Below, piece after piece: positions 1-12,138 of a stretch of 64,000 bases of DNA. Position 1 is the stretch's first letter, and each line of letters begins with the position of its first letter. The stretch is from Cornus controversa (lineage: Eukaryota; Streptophyta; Magnoliopsida; Cornales; Cornaceae). The DNA lies in assembly GCA_026545225.1 (NCBI GenBank), contig CM048849.1, positions 55,199,836 to 55,263,835 of the forward strand. Direction: 5' to 3'. The notes below the pieces were generated by a model. It was not told the origin of the DNA. It saw only the letters and a program-made list of their open reading frames with translations, and did not search any database. The translations under genes and the position numbers were made by a program.

Positions 1-300
1 TCATTAATCACTCTGTTTTACGTGGACAATTTGCTTCTAAATTTTCATATGTTAAAACCGAAAATCAACAGAATGAATCTCTAAGAAGTCCCAAAAAAAA
101 AAGTTGAATCAATATTAATTCCCAAAAGAAAAGTTGAAATATATATTAATTTTCCAGTCCAATATATAGAACACCTTTCAATATAGAATTTGTGAATAGT
201 AACAATACAAACATGCATTACAAAAGCTAGCCACACAAAAGCAAATAAAATCACCACACAATCAAAATGAATTCTTCATCATGAACTTGTTGCTGATTCT
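1..300. other. 3' flank of the first germin-like gene
   Basis: AT-rich sequence just downstream of the minus-strand GLP gene that ends at 301. The last ~60 bases before the stop codon (caccacacaatcaaaatgaa and the following bases) recur downstream of the other three GLP genes, so this is the shared 3' flank and probably 3' UTR. I see nothing else in it. Confidence 0.6.
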
Positions 301-1107
301 TTAGAATGTTGATTGAAGTTGATCAATGACTTTCTTGTCCACCTGGAAAGCCTTTGCAAGAACATCACCAGAGACAGATGGATTTGATCCAAACACAGCA
401 TTGGCGACAGTGATGACACCAGGATTTTGGCTGCTCAACGCAGAGAGTGAAACAGCATTTCCATATCCTACATTCCTTTGGAAGTGAGGAAGTCCTATTG
501 GGAAGACAAACACATCACCCTTTTGAAGGACTTTTGAGATGAGTCGGTTTTCTGGGTTGGAGGTCACAAAACCAACCTCAAGGCTGCCTTCTAATACTGT
601 CAGTATCTCGGTGGCACGAGGGTGCATGTGAGGAGGAATAAGTCCCTGTGGTGCATAGTCTAAGCGTGCCAAAGCGATGCCAAGGGTGTTCAGGCCAGGT
701 ACTTGTGCCACTGTAACTGGTGTCACCCTAGAGCCAAGGGGGTTCGAGGTGTTGCCAGCGACATGGAGGCCACTGAAGGAGAAATGACTAGCTTGAGCAA
801 GCTTAGAGTCCAAGCAGACAAGACCATTTACTCTTGCTGTAAAGTTGCACAAACAAATGAGAGACAAATGCCAAATCTAAGACTTCAATTGGATACAAGG
901 CAAATATGAAACTGAATGATATATAATGTAATATATATATAGCTGACATAAAGTTAAAACATATGGTAATAAGTAATTAATAACAATGTCCCAACCTGAA
1001 CCAGAAGGATCTGCAACACAGAAATCCTGCAAAGGGCTTGGCTCAAAGGCAACTGACAGAGTGCAAGTGATAGCCAGTAAAGTTAATAGCAGAATGTGGT
1101 TTGCCAT
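301..1107 (-). CDS. Germin-like protein (GLP copy 1)
   Basis: Secreted cupin of the germin-like family, acting in the cell wall or apoplast. Family members bind Mn and some have superoxide dismutase or other redox activity; the activity here is not known. Two exons: complement(996..1107) and complement(301..836), joined across a 159-bp intron with donor CAG|GTTGGG and acceptor ACAG|CAAGAG. The product has 215 residues, the usual GLP length. A hydrophobic signal peptide covers about residues 1-20, followed by [13 protein letters not shown]. Cys30 and Cys45 are the conserved disulfide pair. The metal ligands are intact: His107 and His109 ([10 protein letters not shown]), Glu114, and His155 (GLPHFQRN). 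A glycosylation sequon lies at Asn66 (NTS). This copy differs from the other three in having Gln101 where they have Trp in DYAPxG, and an exon 1 end of DPSGS instead of DTTSS. It is the most downstream unit of the array. Confidence 0.93.
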
Positions 1108-1220
1108 TTTACACTGCCTTGACGCTCATGTACTGAATAATTATAGCAAAGAAGTTGATACTCAAAACCAAATTGCTCAGAGGTGTTGAGGATGTGCAAA
1201 AAAAGCTGTATATGATCTCT

Positions 1221-1230
1221 CTATATATAG
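1221..1230 (-). promoter_or_regulatory. TATA box of GLP copy 1
   Basis: The motif CTATATATAG lies about 115 bp upstream of the start codon on the minus strand. The same motif occurs at the same relative place in copy 3 and a variant in copy 2, which supports it as the core promoter. Confidence 0.6.
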
Positions 1231-3408
1231 AAGGTGGAAGTGTTTGGTGTTTTTTGGATTTTATTAAGAAGAAGTCTATAACTGAATAATCTGCCATCTG
1301 AAATCCAGATACATGTCAGAAGATCCAGCACCTTTAAGCCTAGCCGGCCAGCATGAAATAGTCACCAATGCTGATGTGTTAAACATATGAATCCAATTCA
1401 GTGTACGTATTAAAATATAATGCTCCAGTCCAAGAAACTTACTTGGTCAAAATATCAACATCTTGGACACCTACATATTGGAAGAATGCAATACATAATT
1501 TCTGCAGCTTCCCTCCATTATAACTTGTTATTCTTAAGCTAGCCTAGGCTTAATACCATTGTACAGTTACTAGAAACATCTCATTAAGAGGGGAATTATC
1601 CTAACCTTAATGATCCAGGAGCACAAATAACTGGGATTTTGTGTGTGTTGGGGCTTGAATTTTCCTTTGGAACTATAGCTACAAATGCCTTCTCATAGGT
1701 TGGCATACTATTTTACACCTCGAGGTATGGATTTTGCCTTAATATAAAATGCCCAAAAAATAGAATATTATGTCAGAACAATGATAGCACCATTATATCA
1801 TGTTTTGAAAATATTTAACTTTTGAAGCAGTGAAATTTTTTTCATGTTATAATGATGAAAAAGATATATATATATTTCTGATTGTACCTGATGGATTCAC
1901 TGATTTGTGGAACCTGTAGGCTGTAGATAATACAAACTAGCCCAAACACATGCTTCAGCATCTCTATTCTTGACGTAAAATGCCATGGCATCTTCAAAAT
2001 AAAACAACCACTACACTTTAGCATACATTAAATGAATAAACACTTAAAAAGTAGGGGAATTGAGTGTTTTGAAGGCCCTGAAATTCAACAGAGTTTGGAA
2101 AATGTCAGAGTCATTGCCCCCGCTTTACTGCATTTTGACGGAAAAATTAGTAGCTTAATAGAGAAATCTTGTGACAATGACAGATAAAATAGAGAAAGCT
2201 CTTCCACTGAAACTTTGAAACAATTTTGAAGCAGAAAAAGAAAATCATGTAATTGTATCAAAATAATCCCCATCCAAATCCCACAACTGCCTGTTCTGAC
2301 TGATGTCAGAAAGCTTTGAAACTTGTCCATTTCTAAGCTGGTCTTATGAGAGGTCTGACAAGAGATATTAGGAATGGTTCATTGCAGAAACGACTACCTT
2401 TAGATGGATTAATTTTATTGACCTGCTTAAGGCTACAAAGATTTTTCTTGGAGAGAGCCATGATTCAAGAGATTGAGGTTTGGACAGCTAAAGGTTTGCT
2501 GCATATTTAAGTGCACCAAACTACCTATAGCCAATTGAGTCAAGTGTATGTTTACATATTTAAGTGCACCATTATATATGTTTGGAAAGGGGTGAAACTT
2601 GAGCTGATGTGTACAGAATCCAAGAGAATAAATACTCTGTGACAGCACAGGTAGCTCTTCAGTGAAATGCAGTCGCATAATTGAATTGTATGAATTGCTT
2701 TGATCATTTATGTTATAATTGTTCACATTATTAACTCTTCAACCTTTATTCATGGATTATTTCTTGTTCATATGGCTAATTGACAATTAAATATATATAT
2801 ATATTGCGTTGCACCGATTCAAACTTTTGGAGTTAGGGATATTATTGGTGGAAGTGTATACATCTGCATGGAAATTATATATGTACATAAGACGCAGCCA
2901 TAAAGGAGATGAATTACTCAAATGAATGATGCATTATTGAATCATGTAAATTGTGCACTAACAAACAGAAGATCAATTTGAATGATTGGTGCTGCAGGTC
3001 CCTGCACCTTTTATAACCATCCTTAATTATGTTTATAATTGAAAGTTCTAATATTAGTCATCCTAAATCTATTCATGGGATTTGAGTGCACAACGTGGCA
3101 ATTTAAATGGTTGTGCGGGCTAATGAACAAATTTTATGAATTATTAAATCATGTAAATTGTTATGTTAATCTGTATTGTGATTCTTCACAATCTCATACT
3201 TTGATAGCCCAATTGAATCTATATAGAGAAATAACCAAAAAAATATGGAAAGCTTAAGAGGAAGCTTAGTAACATTCCAAGAAATTTAAAGAGAACTTCA
3301 GTAATATATGACTTGCACATAGTAACAATACAAAAAATGCCACACAAAAGCATTGCAATCACCACACAATCAAAATGAATTCCTCATCATGAACTTGTTG
3401 CTGATTCT
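1231..3408. other. Intergenic region, GLP1 to GLP2
   Basis: Holds the upstream region of GLP1 and the 3' flank of GLP2. Around 1320-1380 is a CCGGCCAGCATGAAA stretch related to the CCGGCAAGTTCAATCC blocks upstream of the other copies. At about 1690-1740 is a degenerate copy of the TTGGCATTTGGCACAAAC block. At 2770-2860 a segment with AAACTTTTGGAGTTAGGGAT is shared with 5755-5790, and about 3050-3190 resembles 5850-5970 and 8930-9070. These mark the tandem duplication unit. No other gene is visible. Confidence 0.6.
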
Positions 3409-4149
3409 TTAGAATGTTGATTGAAGCTGATCAATGACTGTCTTGTCCACCTGGAAAGCCTTTGCAAGAACATCACCAGAGATGGATGGATTTGATCCAA
3501 ACACCGAATTGGCGACAGTGATGACGCCAGGATTCTGGCTGCTCAAAGCAGACAGCGAAACAGCATTTCCGTATCCCATATTTCTTTGGAAGTGAGGAAG
3601 TCCGACTGGGAAGACAAACACATCACCCTTTTGAAGGACTTTTGAGATGAACCGGTTGTCTGGGTTGGAGGTCACAAAACCAACCTCAAGGCTGCCTTCT
3701 AGTACTGTCAGTATCTCGGTGGCACGAGGGTGCATGTGAGGAGGGATAAGTCCCCATGGTGCATAGTCTAAGCGTGCCAAAGCAACGCCAAGGGTGTTCA
3801 GGCCAGGTACTTGTGCCACTGTAACAGGTGTCACCTTAGAGCCGAGGGGGTTCGAGGTGTTGCCAGCAAGATGGAGGCCACTGAAGGAGAAATGACTAGC
3901 TTGAGCAAGCTTAGAGTCCAAGCAGGCAAGGCCGTTAACTCTTGCTGTAAAGTTGCACAAAACAAATGAGAAACAAATGTCAAATATAGCTGACAGAAAG
4001 TTCAAACATGTTAACAAGTAAAAACAATGTCACAAACCTGAACTAGTAGTATCTGCAACACAGAAATCCTGCAAAGGGCTAGGCTCAAAGGCAAATGACA
4101 CAGTGCAAGTGAAAACCAGCAAAATTAATAGCAGAATGTGACTTGCCAT
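3409..4149 (-). CDS. Germin-like protein (GLP copy 2)
   Basis: Second copy of the secreted Mn-cupin germin-like array. Exons are complement(4038..4149) and complement(3409..3944), 112 and 536 nt exactly as in copy 1, with a 93-bp intron (donor CAG|GTTTGTG, acceptor ACAG|CAAGAG). The protein is 215 residues. The signal peptide starts [15 protein letters not shown], then [17 protein letters not shown]. Cupin ligands HxH, Glu and the second His (PHFQRN) are all present, as are both cysteines. It is the only copy with Leu in place of the Val before the conserved AGNTS or VGNTS stretch (GLHLAGNTS). The C-terminal half is nearly identical to copy 3 (both share NMGYGNAVS and [13 protein letters not shown]), which suggests recent conversion or duplication between these two. 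Confidence 0.93.
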
Positions 4150-4243
4150 TTTAAACTGGAAATAATTTTAGCAAAGAAGTTGATACTGGAAACCAAATTG
4201 CTCAGAGGACTTGTGGATATGCTACAAAAGCTCTACAGACTCT

Positions 4244-4253
4244 CTTTATATAG
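4244..4253 (-). promoter_or_regulatory. TATA box of GLP copy 2
   Basis: CTATATAAAG on the minus strand about 95 bp upstream of the start codon, at the position of the CTATATATAG box of copies 1 and 3. Confidence 0.55.
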
Positions 4254-6218
4254 AAGGGAAATGGATGGTATTCAAATTTTATAATGAAGAAAGTCTATAA
4301 CAGGATAAACTGCCGGCTGAAACCACACACATATATCAAAAGTTCTGGCAAGTTCAAATCCTTGCCGGCATAAGAACATTCGATAATTCTCATATTCTAA
4401 ACATACGAATCCAAATTTGTGTGTGAATTTATTGCTCCTGTCCAAGATAAATACTCCTTACTTGGTCAAAAAGAGAAAAAAGAAAAAAAGAAAGAATAAT
4501 ACTTGGTCAAAATATTATTATGTCAACATATTGCATCAACATCATGGAGCAAAAACAATTATATGTTGGCATTTGGCACAAACTTAACTCTTTTACACCT
4601 CCAGATACGGATTTAATTAAGATACAAAAGCAGAGATCACCATACTGTTTTGGAATTTCGTGGTACTTTCTGATACAACCAGTGGCTTGTGTATCTGTAA
4701 GTGCTTGCACCCCCATGGTCTGTCCTGCTCTCATCCAATTGTACAATGCCACGTGGCTGCACATTTTGAGGGTTAACAGGCCGGTATAGTACTTCGAATT
4801 AGTAAGTGATACCTTAGTAGTTGGTACAAGCTTTAACGGAAGCTTAAAACCATCCCAAACTTTGATACTAAAACTTCATAAAGAAGGCCACATAACAGCA
4901 CATCCATTGCCAATTTGTCACGCAAACAAATGATTTTTTTCATGCTTTAATGTATATTGTTGCTATAACATTCTGTTCCAAGTCTCTATAGAATAATGTA
5001 CACCAAACCTGTATAACATTTGATTTTACCCTGGAACAATGTCTTCAAAATACTTTATTGTTGCCAAATAAGCACCACAAACTCATTAAGGTACATTGTA
5101 TACATGTGTGTATTCTGCATGCCTAGTCAATTGAATTTCAGTTAGATTATTCAGAAATTTCGCATGTATGTTGGGACACCTTTCAATATAAAAAGTCAAG
5201 AATTATATATATAGTCATTAAATTAATTGCAACTGATAATAAAGAGCGACATGAAACATTTGTTTTTGAAGTTTAGTTTGTCTTCAATATATAGATCTAT
5301 GCAGATTCACAACGAGAAATTATTAATTCATAGAACTTGCGAAAAACAAAACCACTACTCCAATGGCCAATCCAAGCTTCATTGAGGCTAACTCAGCACA
5401 CATGCTTTTTACATGTGATATGGGAGGCTGAAGCAGAAGGTTTTTCATTGTTTCTTGTTAAAAGTCTCTAGAGATTGCATGAACTTTTGGCATGCAGAAT
5501 TTCATTCACTGTAATAGAATGCCATGCTCGGATGTTTTGATCTATAAGAGTGTGTCTCTTTCAACATTTTCTGTTTATTGAAGTCCATTATCCTTTGCAT
5601 ATCATTTGAACACAAAAGTTTGTGGTTCAATTGAGAGTTGTAACAAATTTTCACAAAAGCAAAATTGTTTCTATTATTAATGAGTTGCAACATGCCCTTA
5701 ATCGAAATGGATAATTGACAATTATATATATATATATATATTGCATTGCATACACTGATTCAAACTTTTGGAGTTAGGGATATTATTGATTGCATATCCT
5801 TTTATTACCATCCTTGATTACGTTGATAACTGAAAATTCTAATATTGGATTGGAGTGCACAACATGGCAATTTAATGGCTGTGTAGGCAAATGAAATTTT
5901 TTTATGCATTATTGAATCATGTAAATTGTTATGTTCAATCTGTATTATGATTCTTCACAATCTCATACATTAAGACCTAAAATCAACAACATTGATCTCA
6001 AGAAATTTCAAAGCAAGGAGAAATCAATATTAATTTTATAGCCCAATAGAGCAGCAATTTTGACATATAATAATACAAAAATATGAAAAGCTTTAAAGGA
6101 AACTTCAATATTGACTTGCACATAGTAACAAATAACAATACAAAAATGAATTACAAAAGCAAATGCAATCACCACTAAATCAAAATGAATTGTTCATCGT
6201 GAACTTGTTGATGATCCT
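4254..6218. other. Intergenic region, GLP2 to GLP3
   Basis: Contains the upstream region of GLP2, with the CTGCCGGCTGAAACCACAC block at 4308 and the GGCATTTGGCACAAAC block at 4567, and the 3' flank of GLP3. The 5700-5970 part repeats 2765-3190, including an (AT)n stretch near 5724. No coding sequence could be supported. Confidence 0.6.
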
Positions 6219-6966
6219 TTAGAATTTTGATTGAAGTTGATCAATGACTGTCTTGTCCACCTGGAAAGCCTTTGCAAGAACATCACCAGAGATGGATGGA
6301 TTTGATCCAAACACCGAATTGGCGACAGTGATGACACCAGGGTTCTGGCTGCTCAAAGCAGACAGCGAAACAGCATTTCCGTATCCCATATTTCTTTGGA
6401 AGTGAGGAAGCCCGACTGGGAAGACAAACACATCACCCTTTTGAAGGACTTTTGAGATGAACCGGTTGTCTGGGTTGGAGGTCACAAAACCAACCTCAAG
6501 GCTGCCTTCTAATACTGTCAGTACCTCAGTGGCACGAGGGTGCATGTGAGGAGGAATTAGACCCCATGGTGCATAGTCTAAGCGTGCCAAAGCGATGCCA
6601 AGTGTGTTCAGGCCAGGTACTTGTGCCACTGTAACGGGTGTCACTCTAGAGCCAAGGGGGTTCGAGGTGTTGCCAGCGACATGGAGGCCACTGAAGGAGA
6701 AATGACTAGCTTGAGCAAGCTTAGAGTCCAAGCAGGCAAAGCCATTTACTCTTGCTGTTAAGGTTGCACAAAACAAATGTCAGATTCTAAGACATCAATT
6801 GAATACGAGTGAAATATATATATATACATATGTATGTAATAACAATTTCCCAACCTGAACTAGTAGTATCTGCAACACAGAAATCCTGCAAAGGGCTAGG
6901 CTCAAAGGCAAATGAGAGAGAGCAAGTTACAACCAGCAAAGTTAATAGCAGAATGTGGCTTGCCAT
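6219..6966 (-). CDS. Germin-like protein (GLP copy 3)
   Basis: Third germin-like gene. Exons are complement(6855..6966) and complement(6219..6754), separated by a 100-bp intron (donor CAG|GTTGGG, acceptor ACAG|CAAGAG). The product is 215 residues. Signal peptide [15 protein letters not shown] is followed by [17 protein letters not shown]. Both cysteines, the HMH motif, the following Glu, and the second-box His are intact, so a folded Mn-cupin is expected. It has Phe in NGFACLDS where the others have Leu, Val in RATEVLTV where the others have Ile, and ends QSKF rather than QSTF. The second half matches copy 2. A secreted or apoplastic location is inferred from the signal peptide and family. 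Confidence 0.93.
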
Positions 6967-7060
6967 TTTACACCGCAAATAATTATAGCAAAGAAGTTGA
7001 TAGTGGAAGCTAAATCGTTCAGAGGACATGTGGATGAGCTATAAAAGGTCTATAGGCTTT

Positions 7061-7070
7061 CTATATATAG
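7061..7070 (-). promoter_or_regulatory. TATA box of GLP copy 3
   Basis: CTATATATAG on the minus strand about 95 bp upstream of the start codon, identical to the box of copy 1. Confidence 0.6.
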
Positions 7071-9163
7071 AAGGGAAGGGGGATGATATTCAAATTTTAA
7101 AATGTAACAGAATAAACTGCCGGCTGAAACCACACACACTGACACACACATATGTATATTAAAAGATCCGGCAAGTTCAATCCTAGCCGGCATAAAATCA
7201 CTTGCTAATTCTGATATGCTAAACATATATATGAATCCAAATTTGTGTGTTAAAATATATTGATCCTACCCAAGATAAAATACTTGGTCAAGATATCATT
7301 AAATCAACATATTGGATCAATTTATATGATATATAATTTCTGCAACTTATACACTATTATATGTCGGCAATTGGCACAAACTTCAACTATTTTCCACTTC
7401 CGGATATGAATTTAATCTTAAACTAAGATGAAAAAAGACAGACACCACTTTATTGTTTTGGAATTTGGGGCACTTTCCACTAATACAATGACAGAATTGA
7501 ACTCAGGACAAGAGATTGACCCGCTCTGATATTAATGGTAACGGCCGAGCATCCAAAATCTTAATTCCCTTCATACCCGCCCTCATATGTCCAAGACCTT
7601 TCCATTCCAATTCGACGTGGGACAAAACCCCTCTAACAACTACCAAGTACCATGTTATGAATGAACCTACTTATTTTCAGGTCATATTCGGGGAGGAATA
7701 ATCAAAATATCCATCTAAATCCTTGATGTCCAGTTAATGGTAATTGTTATATCCTATTGTTGAATATATACTAGTTTGGTGGTTTAATATTTGAAGCTAA
7801 GCTTTTTGTTTGTCTCAACATGAGTTGTAGAGCTTGTCTGTGTGGTACGTTTTTGAACCATCGTTTGTCATATATCTTAGTGAAATGATTTTGTTTAACT
7901 GTGTACTTTTGTTGGCTATGGCTACTTGTATGGCATAATATATTCTTAATGACATGTAGCATTGCTCTTAATTTTTTATAATAAAACTGTTCTGATCAAT
8001 GCGAATTTGCCATTAAATTTAAAAATAACAACCGAGATAAGATGACGTTGTCAAAAGAAGTAACCTTGGTGTATAGAAATTAATAAGACATGATATTGGC
8101 ATTTAAAAATAACTACTTAATCCAATTTTAATCGTATATTTTAAGTTGTAACAATTATTTCCAATTCAGAAATAAATACACAATTTGAAATACATTTTTT
8201 TTGTTTTTTCACTTTCAAAATTTTGAAAACATTAGGCATTATTGAACGTTATTTTACTTTCTGTTTCAGTTACAAGAAATCAATATCATAATTTTACTTT
8301 GAGATGATATAATGTTTCTTCGGTTTATTTTACTAGTGATTGACCCATTTGCAAGCAGTTTTATTCTTTCTAGTTCCCATAACCTCTTGGGTTGTGAGAT
8401 AGTGTTTTCTATGAATTTTGTTGATGGGTTAATTGAAAATATGTTGACTCTAAGTTAACTATTTATTTGATTTTGTTTTGTGTAATTTATTAGAGATTTT
8501 TGCTATGTGTTATTACTTATTCCCAAAATGTTGGCTTTATTATTTTTATTTATTAATTTTATTCATATTTTTGAATTTGTGAATTTCTTTATGAGATTGG
8601 TTTGCTTGATTTCATTTTTTTATTTTGGGTTTTGTTTTATTGTCCAATTCCATGGCAAAATTATCATTTTTTTCCATTTAAACAGTGGTGGTGTAGAGCT
8701 TTTTGATACACCCCATAGTTGGCAGTTTGGCACTGAACAAATTAGTGACTCAAGGCATGATCAAATTTGACCGCAGATTAAGTAGGATACATGTAACACA
8801 TAAATTCAAAGATTTATTCCAATTATCCAAATATAAATTTGATTTGTAAGATGTGACTCAAACTATATCTTGTGCACAAACGATCAGAGGAGCAATTTGC
8901 ATGATTAATGGTTCTAATATTAACCATTCTAAATCTATTCATGGGATTCAAGTGCACAACATGGCAATTTAAATGGTTGTGTAAGCAAATGAAGAAATTT
9001 TATGCATTATTGAATCATGTAATTAAATTGTCATGTAAATCTGTTTTATGATTCTTCACAATCTCATGCATTACAAAAGCGAGCCACACAAAAGCAAATG
9101 CGCGCAATCACCACACATTAATCAAAATGAATTCTTGATCATGAACTTCTTGTTGCTGATCCT
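7071..9163. other. Intergenic region, GLP3 to GLP4
   Basis: Begins with the upstream region of GLP3 (CTGCCGGCTGAAACCACAC at 7117; TCGGCAATTGGCACAAAC near 7365). The middle part, about 8335-8775, is one copy of a dispersed repeat whose other copy lies at 11647-12045. The 8900-9160 part is the array's shared 3' flank for GLP4. No gene is apparent; 8507-8770 is open but T-rich and lies inside the repeat. Confidence 0.55.
8335..8775 (+). repeat. Dispersed direct repeat, copy 1
   Basis: Shares a long, gapped similarity with 11647-12045. Both contain GTTTTATTCTTTCT, CTTGGGTTRTGAGATAGTG, GAATTTTGTTGATGGGTTAA and TTTGTTTTATTGTCCAATT. It has no coding frame I can support. It may be a diverged mobile element or an old segmental duplicate. 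Confidence 0.6.
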
Positions 9164-9773
9164 TTAGAAGGTTGATTGAAGTTGATCAATGACTGTCTTG
9201 TCCACCTGGAAAGCCTTTGCAAGAATATCACCAGAGACGGATGGATTTGATCCAAACACGGCATTGGCCACAGTGATGATGCCAGGATTCTGGCTGCTCA
9301 AAGCAGAGAGTGAAACAGCAGTTCCGGATCCTACATTTCTTTGGAAGTGAGGAAGTCCTACTGGGAAGACAAACACATCACCCATTTGGAGGACTTTTGA
9401 GATGAATCGGTTGTCTGGGTTGGAGGTCACAAAACCAACCTCAAGGCTGCCTTCTAATACTGTCAGTATCTCGGTGGCACGAGGGTGCATGTGAGGAGGA
9501 ATTAGTCCCCATGGTGCATAGTCTAAGCGTGCCAAAGCGATGCCAAGGGTGTTCAAGCCAGGTACTTGCGCCACTGTAACGGGTGTCACCCTAGAGCCAA
9601 GAGGGTTCGAGGTGTTGCCAACCACATGGAGGCCACTGAAGGAGAAATGACTGGCTTGAGCAAGCTTGGAGTCCAAGCAGGCAAGGCCGTTAACTCTTGC
9701 TGTAAAGTTGCACGTACAAAACAAATGTCAAATCTAAGTCTTCAATTGGATACAAGGCAAATATGAACATGAA

Positions 9774-9820
<47 letters not shown>

Positions 9821-9954
9821 CAAGTAATAACAATTTCCTAACCTGAACTAGTAGTGTCTGCTACACAGAAATCCTGCAAAGGGCTAGGCTCAAAGGCATA
9901 TGAGAGAGTGCAAGTGACAACCAGCAAAGTTAATAGCTGAATGTGGCTTGCCAT
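9164..9954 (-). CDS. Germin-like protein (GLP copy 4)
   Basis: Fourth and most upstream germin-like gene. Exons are complement(9843..9954) and complement(9164..9699), again 112 and 536 nt, with a 143-bp intron that contains a long (TA)n tract (donor CAG|GTTAGG, acceptor ACAG|CAAGAG). The product is 215 residues. Signal peptide [15 protein letters not shown] is followed by [17 protein letters not shown]. The HMH motif, Glu, second-box His and both cysteines are intact. Differences from its siblings include VVGNTS for VAGNTS, Met for Lys in [11 protein letters not shown], and NVGSGTAVS for NVGYGNAVS. The TATA position is also altered, so this copy may be expressed differently. Confidence 0.92.
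9776..9818. repeat. (TA)n microsatellite in the GLP4 intron
   Basis: More than 20 TA units in a row inside the GLP4 intron. The corresponding GLP1 and GLP3 introns have only short (AT)n runs at the same place (near 930 and 6815), so the tract expanded in this copy. Confidence 0.85.
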
Positions 9955-10059
9955 TTTACACTGCAAATAAATTAAATAATTATAGCAATTAAAGAAGTTG
10001 ATACTGGGAACCAAATTGTTCAGAGGAGTTGTGGATGTGCTACAAAAGATCTATAGGCC

Positions 10060-10070
10060 CTCTATATTTA
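10060..10070 (-). promoter_or_regulatory. Altered TATA region of GLP copy 4
   Basis: At the place of the CTATATATAG box of copies 1 and 3, the minus strand reads TCTAAATATAG. A TATA-like core is still possible, but it differs from its siblings. Confidence 0.4.
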
Positions 10071-10400
10071 GATGGAAGTGTATAACAGGATAAACTGCCG
10101 GCTGAAACCACATACACACACACATACATACATATATATCCGGCAATTAAGTTCAATCCTAGTCCGCATAAGAACGTTTGCTAATTCTGATGTGCTAAAC
10201 ATATGAATCCAAATTTATATGTTAAAATATATTCCTCCTATCCAAGATAAATACTTGGTCAAAATATCATTATATCAACATATTGGATCAATATAGTGGA
10301 GCAATATGATATATAATTTCTGCAATTTCCACACAATGGCATTTGGCAAAAACTAAACTGTTTTCCACCTCCAGATATGGATTTAATTTTAAAATAAGTT

Positions 10401-12138
10401 GACAAAAACAGAGATCAGTGACCACTATATTGTTTGGAAATTCGTGCTACTTTCCACTAACAACTAGTGGCTTGTGGTATACTTTATATAATTAAGTGCT
10501 TCAAATAAATTATTAAGTGATACCTTAGAACTGATTGGTGTGTATTTTACAGTAATCACCCAAGTCTGCCATGCTTAACAGCATTTGGACCTAAAAATGA
10601 GTAGGTTAATGCAGAAATATTGGGACAATGACCAAGACAAGTTGAAGAAAAATCTACTGTATTTAAGAACAATTCTATAGACGAAAAATAGCATAATGTA
10701 CTCTATGGAGTGGGAAATGTGTTCAGGTGCAAGTAATGTCTTGGGTGTTTTTGTTCACATTTGATCTTCTCAATTGATCCACTAGACTAGACTATAAAGT
10801 ACCAAGTTATAAATGGGGTCGGCCTCATCAATTCTCTTTCTTCAAACATCTCTATTACATGTCACTTCACATACTATATTTAACTTTTTAAAATCATTTT
10901 TAGTAACTTTATTACATGTTATTTTTTATAGGCATCTCCGTTTCTTACCTTCTCTTACAATTACTCTTTCTCGTTAGCACATCATCAAGTCTTCGAATTT
11001 TTTTTAAATTTTTTTCGAAGTACAAAGATCATACATTATTTTTAATAGTAAATTTGCATGCATCTTCTTTTAATAAACTGCCACAATTTGTATTTATATT
11101 AAAATTGAATTGAATGGAATTATCCACCTTTATGACGTGATCACTCAGGATAAAAGACTCTCTCACAAAAAGATAGTGATGTTGATGACTCCTCCACAAA
11201 AAAGAACATGTAGGGATGGCAAATTGACCTGTGGGTTCTAGTCCCGCTCTATCCCGTTTCAAATGGTTTGGGCGAAAATGGGCAAAGGAAAAAATCTGCA
11301 GTACAAAATTACCATAATACCACTGTACTTTATTACCTCGAATTTTCTGTTTTTAAAATAATTTAACACAAGTTAGAACACTAAAAATAATTTTTAAAGG
11401 AAAAATAATTGAAGATAATTTAAACAGGCAACATTTGTGTAGAATAATTTAATAAGGGATGGAAGATATGAGTCCGATGTTAAACAGGGACAAGAATGAG
11501 AAAGGGCCTCTCCCTCGAACCCGTTATGTTGTCAGAATTGAACTTAAAAAAATTCGTCTCATCTGAACAATCTTGAGACTTCACCTTTCTCTAATATTCA
11601 AATTTATACTCGTAGATTGTGGTACCATTTCTTTTGTTGATTTTTACCTGTGATTGTTCCATTTGCCACTAGTTTTATTCTTTCTGGTTCCCATAACCCC
11701 TTGGGTTATGAGATAGTGTTTTCAATGAATTTTGTTGATGGGTTAATTGAAAATGTATTGATTCTATGTTAATGATTAATTTCCAAAATATTGGCTTTAT
11801 GTTAGTTAATTTGTTTTATCTCATTTTTTGTATTTGTGAATTTCTTTATGATATTGGTTTGCTTGATTTCATTTTTTATATTTTGGATTTTGTTTTATTG
11901 TCCAATTGCAAGGCAAATTTAAATTTAAATTTATTTTATTTTCAACAATGGTGGTGTTAGTGTATATCTCATAGTTGAGACTAAACAAACAAAGACTCCT
12001 GTTCAACATTAGTGCATTGACTCGGCCTGATCAAAATTGACCCAACCGTTTTTGGGAATTTCAATTGGTTATTCAAAGTTGATATCATTGTGAGGTGTAG
12101 CTATAATTTCGACCCCTTTCTAGGTCACATTACAAACG
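10401..12138. other. Intergenic region, GLP array to first FAH gene
   Basis: Contains the end of the GLP4 upstream region, AT-rich DNA, the second copy of the dispersed repeat (11647-12045) and then the upstream region of the first FAH gene. No gene is supported. Confidence 0.5.
11647..12045 (+). repeat. Dispersed direct repeat, copy 2
   Basis: Second copy of the segment at 8335-8775, in the same orientation and with several internal gaps. It ends about 100 bp upstream of the likely FAH TATA region, so it could contribute to that promoter. Confidence 0.6.

Larger units (their letters stand above)
301..10400 (-). repeat. Tandem array of four GLP units
   Basis: Stop codons lie at 301, 3409, 6219 and 9164, so units are about 3.1, 2.8 and 2.9 kb. 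Each unit contains the gene, the same 3' flank, a TATA region, a CTGCCGGCTGAAACC block and a GGCAxTTGGCACAAAC block upstream. All four genes point the same way, as expected from unequal crossing over. Confidence 0.85.
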
